Source: Kutzneria chonburiensis (GTDB taxonomy: Bacteria; Actinomycetota; Actinomycetes; Mycobacteriales; Pseudonocardiaceae). From it: 64,000 nt of DNA. Location of the stretch: NCBI RefSeq assembly GCF_028622115.1, contig NZ_CP097263.1, positions 5,208,001-5,272,000 on the forward strand. Direction: 5' to 3'. Position 1 is the stretch's first letter, and every line of letters starts with the position of its first letter. The translations under genes and the position numbers were made by a program. Below are positions 36,865 through 46,045 of the stretch, piece after piece. The notes beneath the pieces are model-generated. The model was not told the origin of the DNA and searched no databases. It saw only the letters and a list, made by a program, of their open reading frames with translations.

Positions 36865-38610
36865 ATGAGCACGCTGTGCGCCGTGTTCCAGGCGACGGCG
36901 GCCAAGCATCCCGACCTGGTGGCGCTGCGCACCCCGGCCGACGCGGTCACCGTCACCTGGCGCGAGTACGCCGACCGGGTGCGGCACATCGCCGCCGGAT
37001 TGGCCTCGCTCGGCGTGCGCCGTGGCGACACCGTCGCCCTCATGATGGTCAACCGCCCCGAGTTCCACCTGGTCGACACGGCCGTGTTCCACCTCGGCGC
37101 CACCCCGTTCTCGCTGTACAACACCTCGTCTCCGGAGCAGATCCAGTTCCTGGTCGGCAACGCCGGCAACCGCGTGGTGATCTGCGAGGAGCAGTTCCTG
37201 CCCGCCGTGCTGGCCGGCCGTGACGGCACGGCGGTCGAACACGTGGTCTGCGTGGACGCTGCCCCTTCCGGCACCATCGGCTTGGCCTCGCTCGAGACGC
37301 GGACGCCCGACGACTTCGACTTCGAGGCCACCTGGCGGGCCGTCGAACCTGACGACGTGTTGACGTTGATCTACACGTCCGGGACGACCGGGCCGCCCAA
37401 AGGGGTGGAGCTCAGCCACCGGAACATGATCGCGGCGGTGTCCGCGGCCGAGTCCGTGCTGCCGGCCGACCACAACGACCGGATCATCTCGTTCCTGCCC
37501 CACGCGCACGTCGCCGACCGTTGGGGCACCCATTACACGCAGATCGTCACCGGTCTCCAGGTGACGTGCGTGGCCAACCGCCGCGCCGTGCTGGCCGCCC
37601 TGGTGGAATGCCGCCCGACGATCTTCGGTGCCGTGCCTCAGGTTTGGTACAACATCCGGGCCGGGGTCGAGGCGATGATCGCCGGCGAGGTCAACCAGGC
37701 CCGCAAGGCGGCGTTGACCCAGGCCGTCCGCCTAGGACTCGATTTCGTGCGTACCGAGAACCCCGACGAGCAGTTGCGGGCTCGCTACCGTGCCGCCGAC
37801 GAGCGCACCCTTGCCCCGTTGCGGGCGATGATCGGCTTCGACCAGATCCGTTACGCCCTCTGCGGTGCCGCCCCCATCACCGCCGACGCCGTCGAGTTCA
37901 TCAATGCCATCGGCATTCCCTTGTCCGAGGGTTGGGGCATGTCCGAGGTCTGCGGCCTTGCGACCTTGAATCCCCCGCACGCCAACCGTTTCGGCACCTG
38001 CGGCCCCGCCATTCCCGGCGTCGAGCTCCGCCTCGGCGACGAGAACGAACTCCTCGTCCGCGGCGCCCTGGTGATGAAGGGCTACCGCGGCGCCGTCACC
38101 CATGCCGCCGCCACCCTCGACTCCGACGGCTGGCTCCACACCGGCGACGTGGCGACCATGGACCCCGACGGTTACGTCCGCATCATCGACCGCAAGAAGG
38201 AGTTGATCATCAACTCCAGCGGCAAGAACATGTCGCCCAGCACCATCGAGAACACCATCAAGGCCGGTTGCCCCCTCATCGGCCAGCTCGTCGTCATCGG
38301 CGACGCCCGCCCGTACAACGTCGCCCTGGTGTTGTTGGAACCCGAGGTGCTCAAGGGCTTCGCCGCCGGCCACGCCCTCGACGCCGACCTTCCGTCCCTG
38401 GCCGCCCACCCCGACGTCCGCCAGGCCATCGCCGACGGCATCGACGCCGGCAACCAGCGCCTGTCCCGGGTCGAGCAGGTCAAGCGCTTCGCCATCCTGC
38501 CGACCTGGTGGGAGCCCGGCTGCCCCGAGCTCACCCACACCTTGAAGCTACGCAGGGGTCCCATCGCCGAGCGCTACGCCACGGAGATCGAGTCCCTCTA
38601 CACCAAGTGA
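36865..38610 (+). CDS. AMP-dependent acyl-CoA ligase (FadD type)
   Basis: The 581-residue product starts at ATG 36865 after GAGGA. The adenylation signature LIYTSGTTGPPKGVELSHRN (about residues 170-189) is intact. GWGMSEVCGLATLN, the TGD motif (HTGDVATMDPDGYVRIIDRKKELI) and the C-terminal catalytic lysine region (LTHTLKLRRG) follow. The long form with an FIRSVPQ-like loop (TIFGAVPQVWYNI) is typical of bacterial long-chain fatty acid ligases. It faces away from the MpaB operon across a shared promoter region, so coregulation is likely. Confidence 0.92.
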   Translation: MSTLCAVFQATAAKHPDLVALRTPADAVTVTWREYADRVRHIAAGLASLGVRRGDTVALMMVNRPEFHLVDTAVFHLGATPFSLYNTSSPEQIQFLVGNAGNRVVICEEQFLPAVLAGRDGTAVEHVVCVDAAPSGTIGLASLETRTPDDFDFEATWRAVEPDDVLTLIYTSGTTGPPKGVELSHRNMIAAVSAAESVLPADHNDRIISFLPHAHVADRWGTHYTQIVTGLQVTCVANRRAVLAALVECRPTIFGAVPQVWYNIRAGVEAMIAGEVNQARKAALTQAVRLGLDFVRTENPDEQLRARYRAADERTLAPLRAMIGFDQIRYALCGAAPITADAVEFINAIGIPLSEGWGMSEVCGLATLNPPHANRFGTCGPAIPGVELRLGDENELLVRGALVMKGYRGAVTHAAATLDSDGWLHTGDVATMDPDGYVRIIDRKKELIINSSGKNMSPSTIENTIKAGCPLIGQLVVIGDARPYNVALVLLEPEVLKGFAAGHALDADLPSLAAHPDVRQAIADGIDAGNQRLSRVEQVKRFAILPTWWEPGCPELTHTLKLRRGPIAERYATEIESLYTK

Positions 38611-38659
38611 CCCGTCCACCAGCTTCACCCACCCCCTCCGCCACTGAACCGATCCGGAA

Positions 38660-38716
38660 ATGCAGGGAAGGACGCCTTACCTGCATCCAACGCAGGTAAG
38701 GCGTCCTTCCCTGCAT
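38660..38716. terminator. 25-bp perfect hairpin, dispersed-repeat type
   Basis: Two perfectly complementary 25-base arms (38660-38684 and 38692-38716) with a 7-base loop lie between the convergent ligase and GH38 genes. The arms contain GCAGGGAAGG. The layout repeats that of 18690-18742, again at a convergent gene end. Confidence 0.85.
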
Positions 38717-38720
38717 CACA

Positions 38721-41717
38721 TCAGCGGGTGAAGCGCAGGGTCAGGACCTGGAAGGGGCGGAGCTCGATGTCGACGGCGTTGTCGGTCAACGCGCGGTCGG
38801 CCAGGTGTCGCTCCAACAGGTCGGTCTCCTGCACGGCGGAAACCGGGAAAGACGGGGTGACGACGGCACGAGCCCGGCCGCCGAGGGACTCGTAGAGACG
38901 GACGACGATGTCGCCGGAGCGGTCGTCGGCGGCCTTGACGGCCTCGATGACGATGCCGGGATCGGACACGGTGAAGACGGGGGCGACCGGGGAGCCGACG
39001 GCGCGGCGCTCGGGCAGGTTGATGCGGTAGCCCTCACGGACGGCGTCGGCGATGGTGGCGCCGGGGACGATGGAGTAGTTGAGCGTGTGAATGCCCTGGT
39101 CGGTCAAAGGATCGGGGAAACGCGGGGCGCGGAGTAGGGACAGGCGGACCGTGGTGGTGGTGCCGCCGGAAGACCGGGCCTTGCGGGTGATGTCGTGGCC
39201 ATAGGTGGAGTCGTTGACGACGGCGAAGCCGTAGCCGGGCTCGGCGACGTGCACCCACCGGTGTGCGCAGATCTCGAACTTGGCGGCGTCCCACGACGTG
39301 TTGACGTGGGTCGGCCGGTGCAGGTGCCCGAACTGGATCTCCGAGGTGGAACGGTCGGCATGCACGTCAACCGGGAAGGCGACCTTGAGGAACTTCTCGA
39401 CTTCCTGCCAGTCGACCTCGGTGGACACGTCGAGACGACGCTCGCCGGCCCGCAGCCGCAACACCTGGGTGAGCGTGGAATCCCCGAAAGTGCGCCGGAC
39501 CCGGATGGCGCCGACGTCCTTGCCCTCGTCGACGGCGACGACCTCATCGGCCTCGACCAGGTCACGGACATTGTTGCGGTAGAACGGATCCACGTCCCAA
39601 GCATCCCACTGGTTGGGGACGTCGACGTGCAGCTGCAACAGGTTGCCGACGGCCCCGGGGGCCAACACCTCGCGGTCGGCGACCAGGTCACGCAACGAGG
39701 TGATGAGGCCACGCGAGTCGACGGTCACCCGGAGCAAACCGTTGTCCAGCACCAGATCCTCGACGGACACCGGCTGCGCGGAACCGGAGTCCGTTGCCCC
39801 GGCGCCGAGTCCGGGCACGCCGGAGCGGGAGTGCGGGGCGGCGTTGAAGACGACGGTCTCGGAGCCCTCGCCGGCCAACGCCGACAGCGCCGAAGAGATC
39901 AGGGATTCCAGTTCAAGAGCCACCTCGGCGTACCGGGCCTCGGCCTCGCGGTGCACCCACGCGATCGAACTGCCGGGCAGGATGTCGTGGAACTGGTGCA
40001 GCAGCACGGTTTTCCACAACCGGTCGAGCTGCTCATAGGGGTAGTCAAAGCCCTGCAACAACGCGGCCGTGGCCCACAGCTCGGCCTCACGCAGCAGGTG
40101 CTCGCTACGACGGTTGCCCTGCTTGGTCCGAGCCTGCGTGGTGTACGTGGCCCGGTGCTTCTCCAGGTACAGCTCCCCCGACCACACCGGGGCGTCCTCG
40201 TACTCTGCCTCGGCCGCGGCGAAGAACTTCGACGGGGCCTCGATCGTCACCCGCGGCGAGCCCTCGAGATCGGCGGACCGACGGGCGGTTTCCAACATCT
40301 CCCGGGTGGGACCGCCGCCGCCGTCGCCGTAACCGAACGGCACCAACGACCGGGTGGCCTTGCCGTGCTCGGCGTACTGCCGGCTGGCCCGGGCCAGGTC
40401 GGCCCCGAGCAGGTCGGAGTTGTACGTGTCGACCGGCGGGAAGTGGGTGAACACCTGCGATCCGTCGATGCCCTCCCAGTAGAAGCTGTGGTGCGGGAAC
40501 CGGTTGATCTGGTTCCACGACAGCTTCTGGGTGAGGAACCACCGCGACCCGGACAGCTTCACCAGCTGCGGCATGGCCGCGCTGTAGCCGAACGAGTCGG
40601 GCAGCCACACCTCCTCGGTCTCGATGCCGAACTCGTCGAGGAAGAAGCGCTTGCCGTGGATGAACTGGCGGGCCATGGCCTCGCCGCCGGGCATGTTGGT
40701 GTCGGACTCCACCCACATGCCGCCGACCGGCACGAACTGACCCCTAGCAACGCTAGCTTTCACGCGTTCCCAGACGTCCGGGTGCTTCTCCTTCATCCAC
40801 GCGTACTGCTGGGCCTGCGAGCAGGCGAAGACGAACTCGGGGTACTCCTCCATCAACGCCGTCACGTTGGAGAACGTGCGGGCGCACTTGCGGACGGTCT
40901 CCCGCAGCGGCCACAGCCAGGCCGAGTCGATGTGGGCGTGGCCGGCGGCGGTGATCTGGTGCGCGCTGGCATTGGCCGGCTTCGACAGCACGTCGGCGAG
41001 CTCGGCGCGGGCCAGCCCGGCGGTGCCGGGGATGTCCTGGAAGTCGAGGCGGTCCAACGCCCGGTCCAGCGAACGCTGGATGTCCCAGCGCCGCGGCTCC
41101 CGCTCGTCGAGCTCGTTCTTGAGGCTGTTCAACACCTCGATGTCCAGCAGCAGGTCCCAGACGTCACGGTTGAACACGGCCAGCTCGGCGCGCACCACGT
41201 GGTAGATCGGCTCGGTGCCGGCCGTCTCCTTCAGGCCCAGCTCGGTCGGCTGGAACGGCACGAAGTCCAGGATCACCGGGTTGGCCGCGGCCTCGACGTA
41301 GAACAGCACGTCCTCGCCACCGGCCACCTCGACACCAACCGGCAGGTGGGTGCTGCGCGGGGCCAGGCCCTTGATCGGCTTGCCTTCCGGCGTGTACGCG
41401 AGGCCCTCGCACTGGAAACCCGGGCCGGGATGGGTGAATCCCAGGTCCACCACGGCTTCCACGTGCCGGCCGGCCCACTCCGCCGGCACGGTGCCGGACA
41501 TCCGGAACCAGCTGGTGGCCCACGGCGCGCCCCACGCGTCGCCGACCTTGGCCGGCTCGTACGTGGCGGCCAGCGCCTCGGCGACCGGCACCGGCTCGCC
41601 GGGCGCGTGCCAGACCTCCAGCGTCAGCGGCACGGCCGCGCCGTACACCTCCGGCCGGATGCGCTGGCGGACGGTCCTGGTCAGCCGCTCGTCGAGCAGG
41701 CTGCGGTCATCGTGCAT
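38721..41717 (-). CDS. Alpha-mannosidase, GH38 family
   Basis: The product has 998 residues. An N-terminal domain precedes the GH38 barrel at about 255. AGHAHIDSAWLWPLRETVRKCARTF carries the zinc ligands His and Asp. WLPDSFGYSAAMPQ carries the probable nucleophile Asp. The conserved middle domain and a large beta-rich C-terminal region follow. No signal peptide is seen, so it should act in the cytosol on imported manno-oligosaccharides. It lies 18 bp after the permease genes in one operon (SBP, two permeases, mannosidase), opposite a LacI regulator. A CTAG palindrome lies at 40743. Confidence 0.93.
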   Translation of the reverse strand: MHDDRSLLDERLTRTVRQRIRPEVYGAAVPLTLEVWHAPGEPVPVAEALAATYEPAKVGDAWGAPWATSWFRMSGTVPAEWAGRHVEAVVDLGFTHPGPGFQCEGLAYTPEGKPIKGLAPRSTHLPVGVEVAGGEDVLFYVEAAANPVILDFVPFQPTELGLKETAGTEPIYHVVRAELAVFNRDVWDLLLDIEVLNSLKNELDEREPRRWDIQRSLDRALDRLDFQDIPGTAGLARAELADVLSKPANASAHQITAAGHAHIDSAWLWPLRETVRKCARTFSNVTALMEEYPEFVFACSQAQQYAWMKEKHPDVWERVKASVARGQFVPVGGMWVESDTNMPGGEAMARQFIHGKRFFLDEFGIETEEVWLPDSFGYSAAMPQLVKLSGSRWFLTQKLSWNQINRFPHHSFYWEGIDGSQVFTHFPPVDTYNSDLLGADLARASRQYAEHGKATRSLVPFGYGDGGGGPTREMLETARRSADLEGSPRVTIEAPSKFFAAAEAEYEDAPVWSGELYLEKHRATYTTQARTKQGNRRSEHLLREAELWATAALLQGFDYPYEQLDRLWKTVLLHQFHDILPGSSIAWVHREAEARYAEVALELESLISSALSALAGEGSETVVFNAAPHSRSGVPGLGAGATDSGSAQPVSVEDLVLDNGLLRVTVDSRGLITSLRDLVADREVLAPGAVGNLLQLHVDVPNQWDAWDVDPFYRNNVRDLVEADEVVAVDEGKDVGAIRVRRTFGDSTLTQVLRLRAGERRLDVSTEVDWQEVEKFLKVAFPVDVHADRSTSEIQFGHLHRPTHVNTSWDAAKFEICAHRWVHVAEPGYGFAVVNDSTYGHDITRKARSSGGTTTTVRLSLLRAPRFPDPLTDQGIHTLNYSIVPGATIADAVREGYRINLPERRAVGSPVAPVFTVSDPGIVIEAVKAADDRSGDIVVRLYESLGGRARAVVTPSFPVSAVQETDLLERHLADRALTDNAVDIELRPFQVLTLRFTR
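40743..40757. repeat. CTAG palindrome copy 6 (in GH38 gene)
   Basis: The sequence is CCTAGCAACGCTAGC. On the minus strand it reads Ala-Ser-Val-Ala-Arg, a different codon phase from the other five copies, so it does not encode the Leu-Ala-x-Leu stretch. Confidence 0.75.
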
Positions 41718-41735
41718 TCGGTCGCTCCCCGGTAA

Positions 41736-42554
41736 TCAACCCTTGACGGCCCCTTCTCCGACACCGCGGAAGAAGTACTTCTGCGCCGCGACGAACAGCA
41801 GCACCAGCGGCGCCACCGCGATCATCGTGCCAGCGGCGACCAGCCGCTGGTCGTTGACGAAGGTGCCCTGGAGGTAACTCAGCCCGATGGTCAGCGTGTA
41901 CTTGGCCGGATCGCTCAGCACGATCAGCGGCCACAGGAAGTCGTCCCAGCTGAACATGAACGAGAAGACGGCGACGACCACGATGGTGCCGCGGGCCGAG
42001 GGCAGCGCGATCCGGGTGAACCGCTGCCAAACGTTTGCGCCGTCGATGATCGCGGCCTCTTCCACCGCCGAGGGCAGGGCCAGGAAGGCGTTGCGCATGA
42101 GCAGCACGTTCAGCGCGGCGATCGAGCCGGGCAGCACCACGGCGGCCAGCGTGTTGTTCAGGTGCAGCGAACGCATCACCAGGAACAACGCCACCATGAT
42201 CGCTTCGAACGGGACGAGCAGGCTGGTGAGGAACACGGTCAGCGCGGCGGTCCGGCCGCGGAAACGCAGGCGGGCCAAGGCATAGCCGGCCATGGCCGCG
42301 CCCAGGCAGTTGGCCACCACGTTGGTCACGGCGACCAGCAGCGAGTTCAGCGCGAACGACCAGATAGGCACTGCGTCGGCCACCCGCGCGTAGTTGCCGG
42401 GCGTCGGATGCTGCGGGAACAGCTGTGGCGGCGTGGAGTAGATGTCCTCGGTCACGCCCTTGAGCGACGTCGACAGCTGCCACAGGAACGGGCCGACCGT
42501 GATCGCCAGGACCAGAAGCAGCAACACGTACCGGCCGACAGTCCCGCCTCTCAC
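41736..42554 (-). CDS. Carbohydrate ABC transporter permease (MalG type)
   Basis: The 272-residue product starts at GTG 42554, which overlaps the previous permease stop by four bases. Six hydrophobic segments and the EAA loop (LPSAVEEAAIIDGANVWQRFTRIALPSARG) identify a binding-protein-dependent sugar permease of the MalG side. It pairs with the MalF-type permease and the binding protein. No ATPase is encoded nearby; in actinobacteria such importers usually share the MsiK ATPase encoded elsewhere. Confidence 0.9.
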   Translation of the reverse strand: MRGGTVGRYVLLLLVLAITVGPFLWQLSTSLKGVTEDIYSTPPQLFPQHPTPGNYARVADAVPIWSFALNSLLVAVTNVVANCLGAAMAGYALARLRFRGRTAALTVFLTSLLVPFEAIMVALFLVMRSLHLNNTLAAVVLPGSIAALNVLLMRNAFLALPSAVEEAAIIDGANVWQRFTRIALPSARGTIVVVAVFSFMFSWDDFLWPLIVLSDPAKYTLTIGLSYLQGTFVNDQRLVAAGTMIAVAPLVLLFVAAQKYFFRGVGEGAVKG

Positions 42555-43486
42555 AGGTCCTCCTTGCGGTTGAGCCGGTTGGTGAGCAGCAGCAGCCCGA
42601 GCGTGAGCACGAACAGCACCACCGACAGCGCCGAGGAGTAGCCGAGATCGCCGGACAGGCCGGTGCCGACCTGCTGGATGAGCATCACCAGCGAGGTGTC
42701 GGCGCCGCCGGGGCCGCCGGCCGGACCGGCCAGCAGGTACACCTCGGAGAACACGCGGAATGCCGACACCGCGGACAGCACGGCCACCAGCACCATGGTC
42801 GGCCGCAGCGCCGGCAGCGTCACCGACCACAGCCGCCGCCACCAGCCCGCCCCGTCCACCTGGGCTGCCTCGTGCAGATCCTTGGAAACAGTGCCCAACG
42901 CGGCCAAGTAGATGATCATGTAGTAGCCCAGCCCCTTCCACACCGTCACGAGCATGGCGCTGACCAGCAGCAGCCATTCGTCGGTGAGGAAAGGGATCGG
43001 CGTCGTCAGCACGCCCAACGCCCGCAGCACATCGTTGACCAGGCCGCGGGAATCCAGCAGCCACGTCCAGATCAGGCCGACCACGACGATCGACGCGATC
43101 ACCGGCGTGAAGAAAGCGGTACGGAAGAACGTGATGCCGGGCAGCTTGCGCTCGACCAGCAACGCCAGCAGCAACGGCAGGATCACCAGCGGCGGGACCA
43201 CACCGACGATGTAGAGCGCGCTGTTGCCGACCGCGGTCCAGAACGCCGGATCGTGGACCATGCGGACGAAGTTGTCCGCGCCGGTGAAGTGGCCGCCGCC
43301 CAACACCTTGGCGTTGGTGAAGGCCAGCACGACCGTGTTCAGGAACGGGAACAGGTTGAAGCCGAGCACCACGGCCAGGCCGGGCAACAGGAACAGCCAC
43401 GGCGTGAACCAGCGCTGCTGAACGATCCTCACGGCCGGCCGACGCACGTCGGCCGGCTCCCGCACCACTTCGGCCGCGACCTTCAC
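42551..43486 (-). CDS. Carbohydrate ABC transporter permease (MalF type)
   Basis: The 311-residue product starts at GTG 43486, overlapping the binding-protein stop by four bases. It has six hydrophobic segments, PWLFLLPGLAVVLGFNLFPF at the N-terminus and the EAA loop DLHEAAQVDGAGWWRRLWSVTLPALRP. It forms the membrane channel with the MalG-type subunit. Confidence 0.9.
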   Translation of the reverse strand: MKVAAEVVREPADVRRPAVRIVQQRWFTPWLFLLPGLAVVLGFNLFPFLNTVVLAFTNAKVLGGGHFTGADNFVRMVHDPAFWTAVGNSALYIVGVVPPLVILPLLLALLVERKLPGITFFRTAFFTPVIASIVVVGLIWTWLLDSRGLVNDVLRALGVLTTPIPFLTDEWLLLVSAMLVTVWKGLGYYMIIYLAALGTVSKDLHEAAQVDGAGWWRRLWSVTLPALRPTMVLVAVLSAVSAFRVFSEVYLLAGPAGGPGGADTSLVMLIQQVGTGLSGDLGYSSALSVVLFVLTLGLLLLTNRLNRKEDL

Positions 43487-44787
43487 CCGGCCAGCAGCTT
43501 GTTGCACTGGGCAACGGTGTCGTCCAGCGCCTGCTTCGGCGTGGCCTTGCCCTGCATGGCGTCGGACATCTTCTGCTGCAACAGGGTGGTCATCTGCTCG
43601 CTCCACTGCACCGGCGTGTAGTTGACCGCCGTGTCCAGCTGCTTGGCCGCCGCCACCCGGACCCGGCCCTCGTCGGTGCCGCCGTCCTGGGCGAAGTACG
43701 GGTCCTGCATGGAGCCCTTGGTGCTGGGGAAGATCGCGGTCAGCTTGGCGAAGGCCATCTGGTTCTGCGCGTTGGTCACGAACCGGGCGAAGGCCAGCGC
43801 GGTCGGCTTGTTCTTGCTGGCCGACGGCACCGAAAGGCCCTGCACGTACAGGTTGGCCTTGCCGGTGCTGGTGATCGTCTTGGTGATGCCGACGTTGGCG
43901 TACAGGCTGGGCGCGTTGGTCTTGAAGTTCTGGAGGTCGTACGCGGAGCCCGGGGCCCAGGCGATCTGCTGGTTCATGAACTTGGTGCCGGCGCCGGTGT
44001 AGGTGGCCGACAGCGCCTCGGGAATGAGCGCGCCCGCGTCGAACAGCCGCTTGTACATCTCGACGAACTCGACGCCCTTGGCCTCGTTGAAGGTGAACTT
44101 GGAGCCGTCGTCGTTCATCACCTTGACGCCGTACAGGCCGAAGTCGGCGATCACCGGGGTCAGGCCGAGCATGGCGATCTGCTTGTTGCTGCGCTGGGCC
44201 ATCACCAGCGCGGCCGCCTCCAGCTCGGCGTAGCTGGTCGGCGGGTGCTCGGCGTCCAGGCCGACCTGCCGGAACAGCGCCTTGTTGTAGAAGGTGGGGC
44301 CGGTGTTGAGGTACCACGGAAAGCCGTAGGAGCCGGGCTGGCCGGGCAGCGCGTACGCGGCCCAGCCGCCGTCGACGTAGTCCTTCTTGGCGTCCGGCGC
44401 GGCCGTCTCGATGTTGAGCAGCAGCTTCTTGCGGGCCAGCGGGTAGGACAGGTCCGGCGGCACGTTGATCACGTCGGGCAGGTTGCCGGCGGCCGCGTCG
44501 GCGGTGACCTTCTGCAGGTAGCCGTCGGCCGGCTGGTCGATCCAGGTGATCTTGACGCCGTTGTGCTGCTGCTGGAACGCCGTGATCATGCCGTTGATGT
44601 AGTCGGTGTACTTCGGCTTGAGCGCCCACGTCTGGAACTTGATCTCGCCGGTGACGTCGCCGGTGACCGGGCCGGTGTCAGCGTTGTCCTCGGTGCCGCC
44701 GCCCAGGCCGCAGCCGGTGACGCCGAGCGCGGTCGTCGCCGCCGCGGCCAGCAGGAAACCGCGCCTCGACAGGGGATTCGTCGGCAT
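43483..44787 (-). CDS. Sugar ABC transporter substrate-binding lipoprotein
   Basis: The ATG at 44787 (MPTNPLSRRGFLLAAAATTA) starts a twin-arginine-like signal ending in the lipobox VTGC; the 36 upstream codons in frame are not coding. The mature protein has the two-lobe extracellular solute-binding fold of cluster B/D sugar binders: ITWIDQPADGYLQKV, then WYLNTGPTFYNKALF and AYDLQN. It is 434 residues long. It captures oligosaccharides, presumably alpha-mannosides since GH38 follows in the operon. Its promoter region is shared with the divergent lacI gene, with a paired palindrome. Confidence 0.9.
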   Translation of the reverse strand: MPTNPLSRRGFLLAAAATTALGVTGCGLGGGTEDNADTGPVTGDVTGEIKFQTWALKPKYTDYINGMITAFQQQHNGVKITWIDQPADGYLQKVTADAAAGNLPDVINVPPDLSYPLARKKLLLNIETAAPDAKKDYVDGGWAAYALPGQPGSYGFPWYLNTGPTFYNKALFRQVGLDAEHPPTSYAELEAAALVMAQRSNKQIAMLGLTPVIADFGLYGVKVMNDDGSKFTFNEAKGVEFVEMYKRLFDAGALIPEALSATYTGAGTKFMNQQIAWAPGSAYDLQNFKTNAPSLYANVGITKTITSTGKANLYVQGLSVPSASKNKPTALAFARFVTNAQNQMAFAKLTAIFPSTKGSMQDPYFAQDGGTDEGRVRVAAAKQLDTAVNYTPVQWSEQMTTLLQQKMSDAMQGKATPKQALDDTVAQCNKLLAG

Positions 44788-44927
44788 GACAACCGTCCAA
44801 GGTGGTGTGTGCTGCGCCGGGGGACGCGCACGAATTTGCCAAAGGCCCGCCATCGTTGTCAATAGCCGAATTTGTCCTGGTAGCGGCCTTGACATGTCAT
44901 CGGCCGGGTCGGATGCTACCGGGGAGG

Positions 44928-44961
44928 TAAACCGGTTTAGCGACGAGGCTGAACCGGTTTA
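44928..44961. promoter_or_regulatory. Paired LacI-type operator of the mannoside locus
   Basis: TAAACCGGTTTA (44928-44939, perfect palindrome) and TGAACCGGTTTA (44950-44961, near perfect) have centres 22 bp apart, about two helical turns. They lie just upstream of the lacI start and 141 bp or more before the binding-protein gene. The encoded LacI protein is the likely ligand, with autoregulation. Confidence 0.82.
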
Positions 44962-44985
44962 GCTGCTGCGCTCTCGCCGTTTGGG

Positions 44986-46011
44986 GTGACCGTGAAACGA
45001 CCGACGATCATGGACATCGCCCGCCGTGCGGGCGTGTCCAAGGGCGCGGTGTCGATGGCCCTCAACGGCCTGCCCGGCGTGTCCGAGGCGACCCGCACCC
45101 GCATCCTGGCGGTGGCCAGGGAGCTGGACTGGCATCCCAACAACGCCGCACGGGCGCTGTCCGCGGCCCGGGCCGACGCGATCGGCCTTGTGCTGGCCCG
45201 ACCGGCCCGCACGCTCGGCGCGGAGCCGTTCTTCTTCCAGCTCATCTCGGGGTTGCAGGCCGAGTTGTCCGGCCGGCGCATCGCGCTGCTGCTTCAGGTG
45301 GTCGAGGACCTGGACGCGGAAATGGCCGTCCACCGGCAATGGTGGTCGGAGCGGCGGGTGGACGCGGTGATCCTGATCGACCTGCGCGTCGAGGACCCGC
45401 GGGTGGCGCTGCTGGAGGAGCTGGACCTGCCGGCGCTGGTGATAGGCGGTCCCGGGCACCACGGGCGGCTGCCCAGCGTGTGGGCCGACGACGCCAAGGC
45501 GATGACGCGAATCATCGACCACCTGGCCGGGCTGGGCCACCGGCGGATCGCGCGCGTGGCCGGGCTGCCGGACCTGCTGCACACCGAGCGCCGCACCGAT
45601 GCGTTCCGCGCGGCGGTGGCCTCGCACGGCATCGACGCCGCCCCGATCCTGATGACCGACTACTCCGGCGAGCAGGGCGCGGCCGCGACCCGACAGCTGC
45701 TCGCGTCCTCGCGGCCGCCGACCGCGATCGTCTACGACAACGACGTGATGGCGGTGGCCGGCGTGGCCGTGGCGACCGAGCTCGGTGTCGCGGTGCCGGC
45801 GTCACTGTCCATTGTGGCCTGGGACGATTCCCCGCTGTGCCAGCTGCTGCACCCGCCGCTGACCGCGCTCACCCGCGACACGTTCGCGTTCGGCGCCGCC
45901 GCGGCCCGGGCACTGCTCTCGGTGCTGGACGGCGCGGAGGGCGCCGACGTGGAGGACCAGGTGCCGATACTGGTCCCCCGGGAAAGCACGTCGACGCCCT
46001 CTGCTGAATAG
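44986..46011 (+). CDS. LacI-family regulator of the mannoside locus
   Basis: The 341-residue product starts at GTG 44986. The helix-turn-helix is TIMDIARRAGVSKGAVSMALNG and the ligand domain runs from AIGLVLARPA to AIVYDNDVMAVAGV and WDDSPLCQL. It is divergent from the ABC importer and GH38 operon, with the paired operator between them. Derepression by a mannoside or mannose is inferred from the operon. Confidence 0.9.
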   Translation: MTVKRPTIMDIARRAGVSKGAVSMALNGLPGVSEATRTRILAVARELDWHPNNAARALSAARADAIGLVLARPARTLGAEPFFFQLISGLQAELSGRRIALLLQVVEDLDAEMAVHRQWWSERRVDAVILIDLRVEDPRVALLEELDLPALVIGGPGHHGRLPSVWADDAKAMTRIIDHLAGLGHRRIARVAGLPDLLHTERRTDAFRAAVASHGIDAAPILMTDYSGEQGAAATRQLLASSRPPTAIVYDNDVMAVAGVAVATELGVAVPASLSIVAWDDSPLCQLLHPPLTALTRDTFAFGAAAARALLSVLDGAEGADVEDQVPILVPRESTSTPSAE

Positions 46012-46045
46012 TCCGTTCCTGACCATTGATTGTCCGATCAGCGGA

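Noticed and set aside
42025-42040. CCAAACGTTTGC palindrome inside the MalG-type permease as a LacI operator
   Set aside because: It lies in mid-gene, encodes a normal permease segment, and the paired AACCGGTT site upstream explains the locus better.
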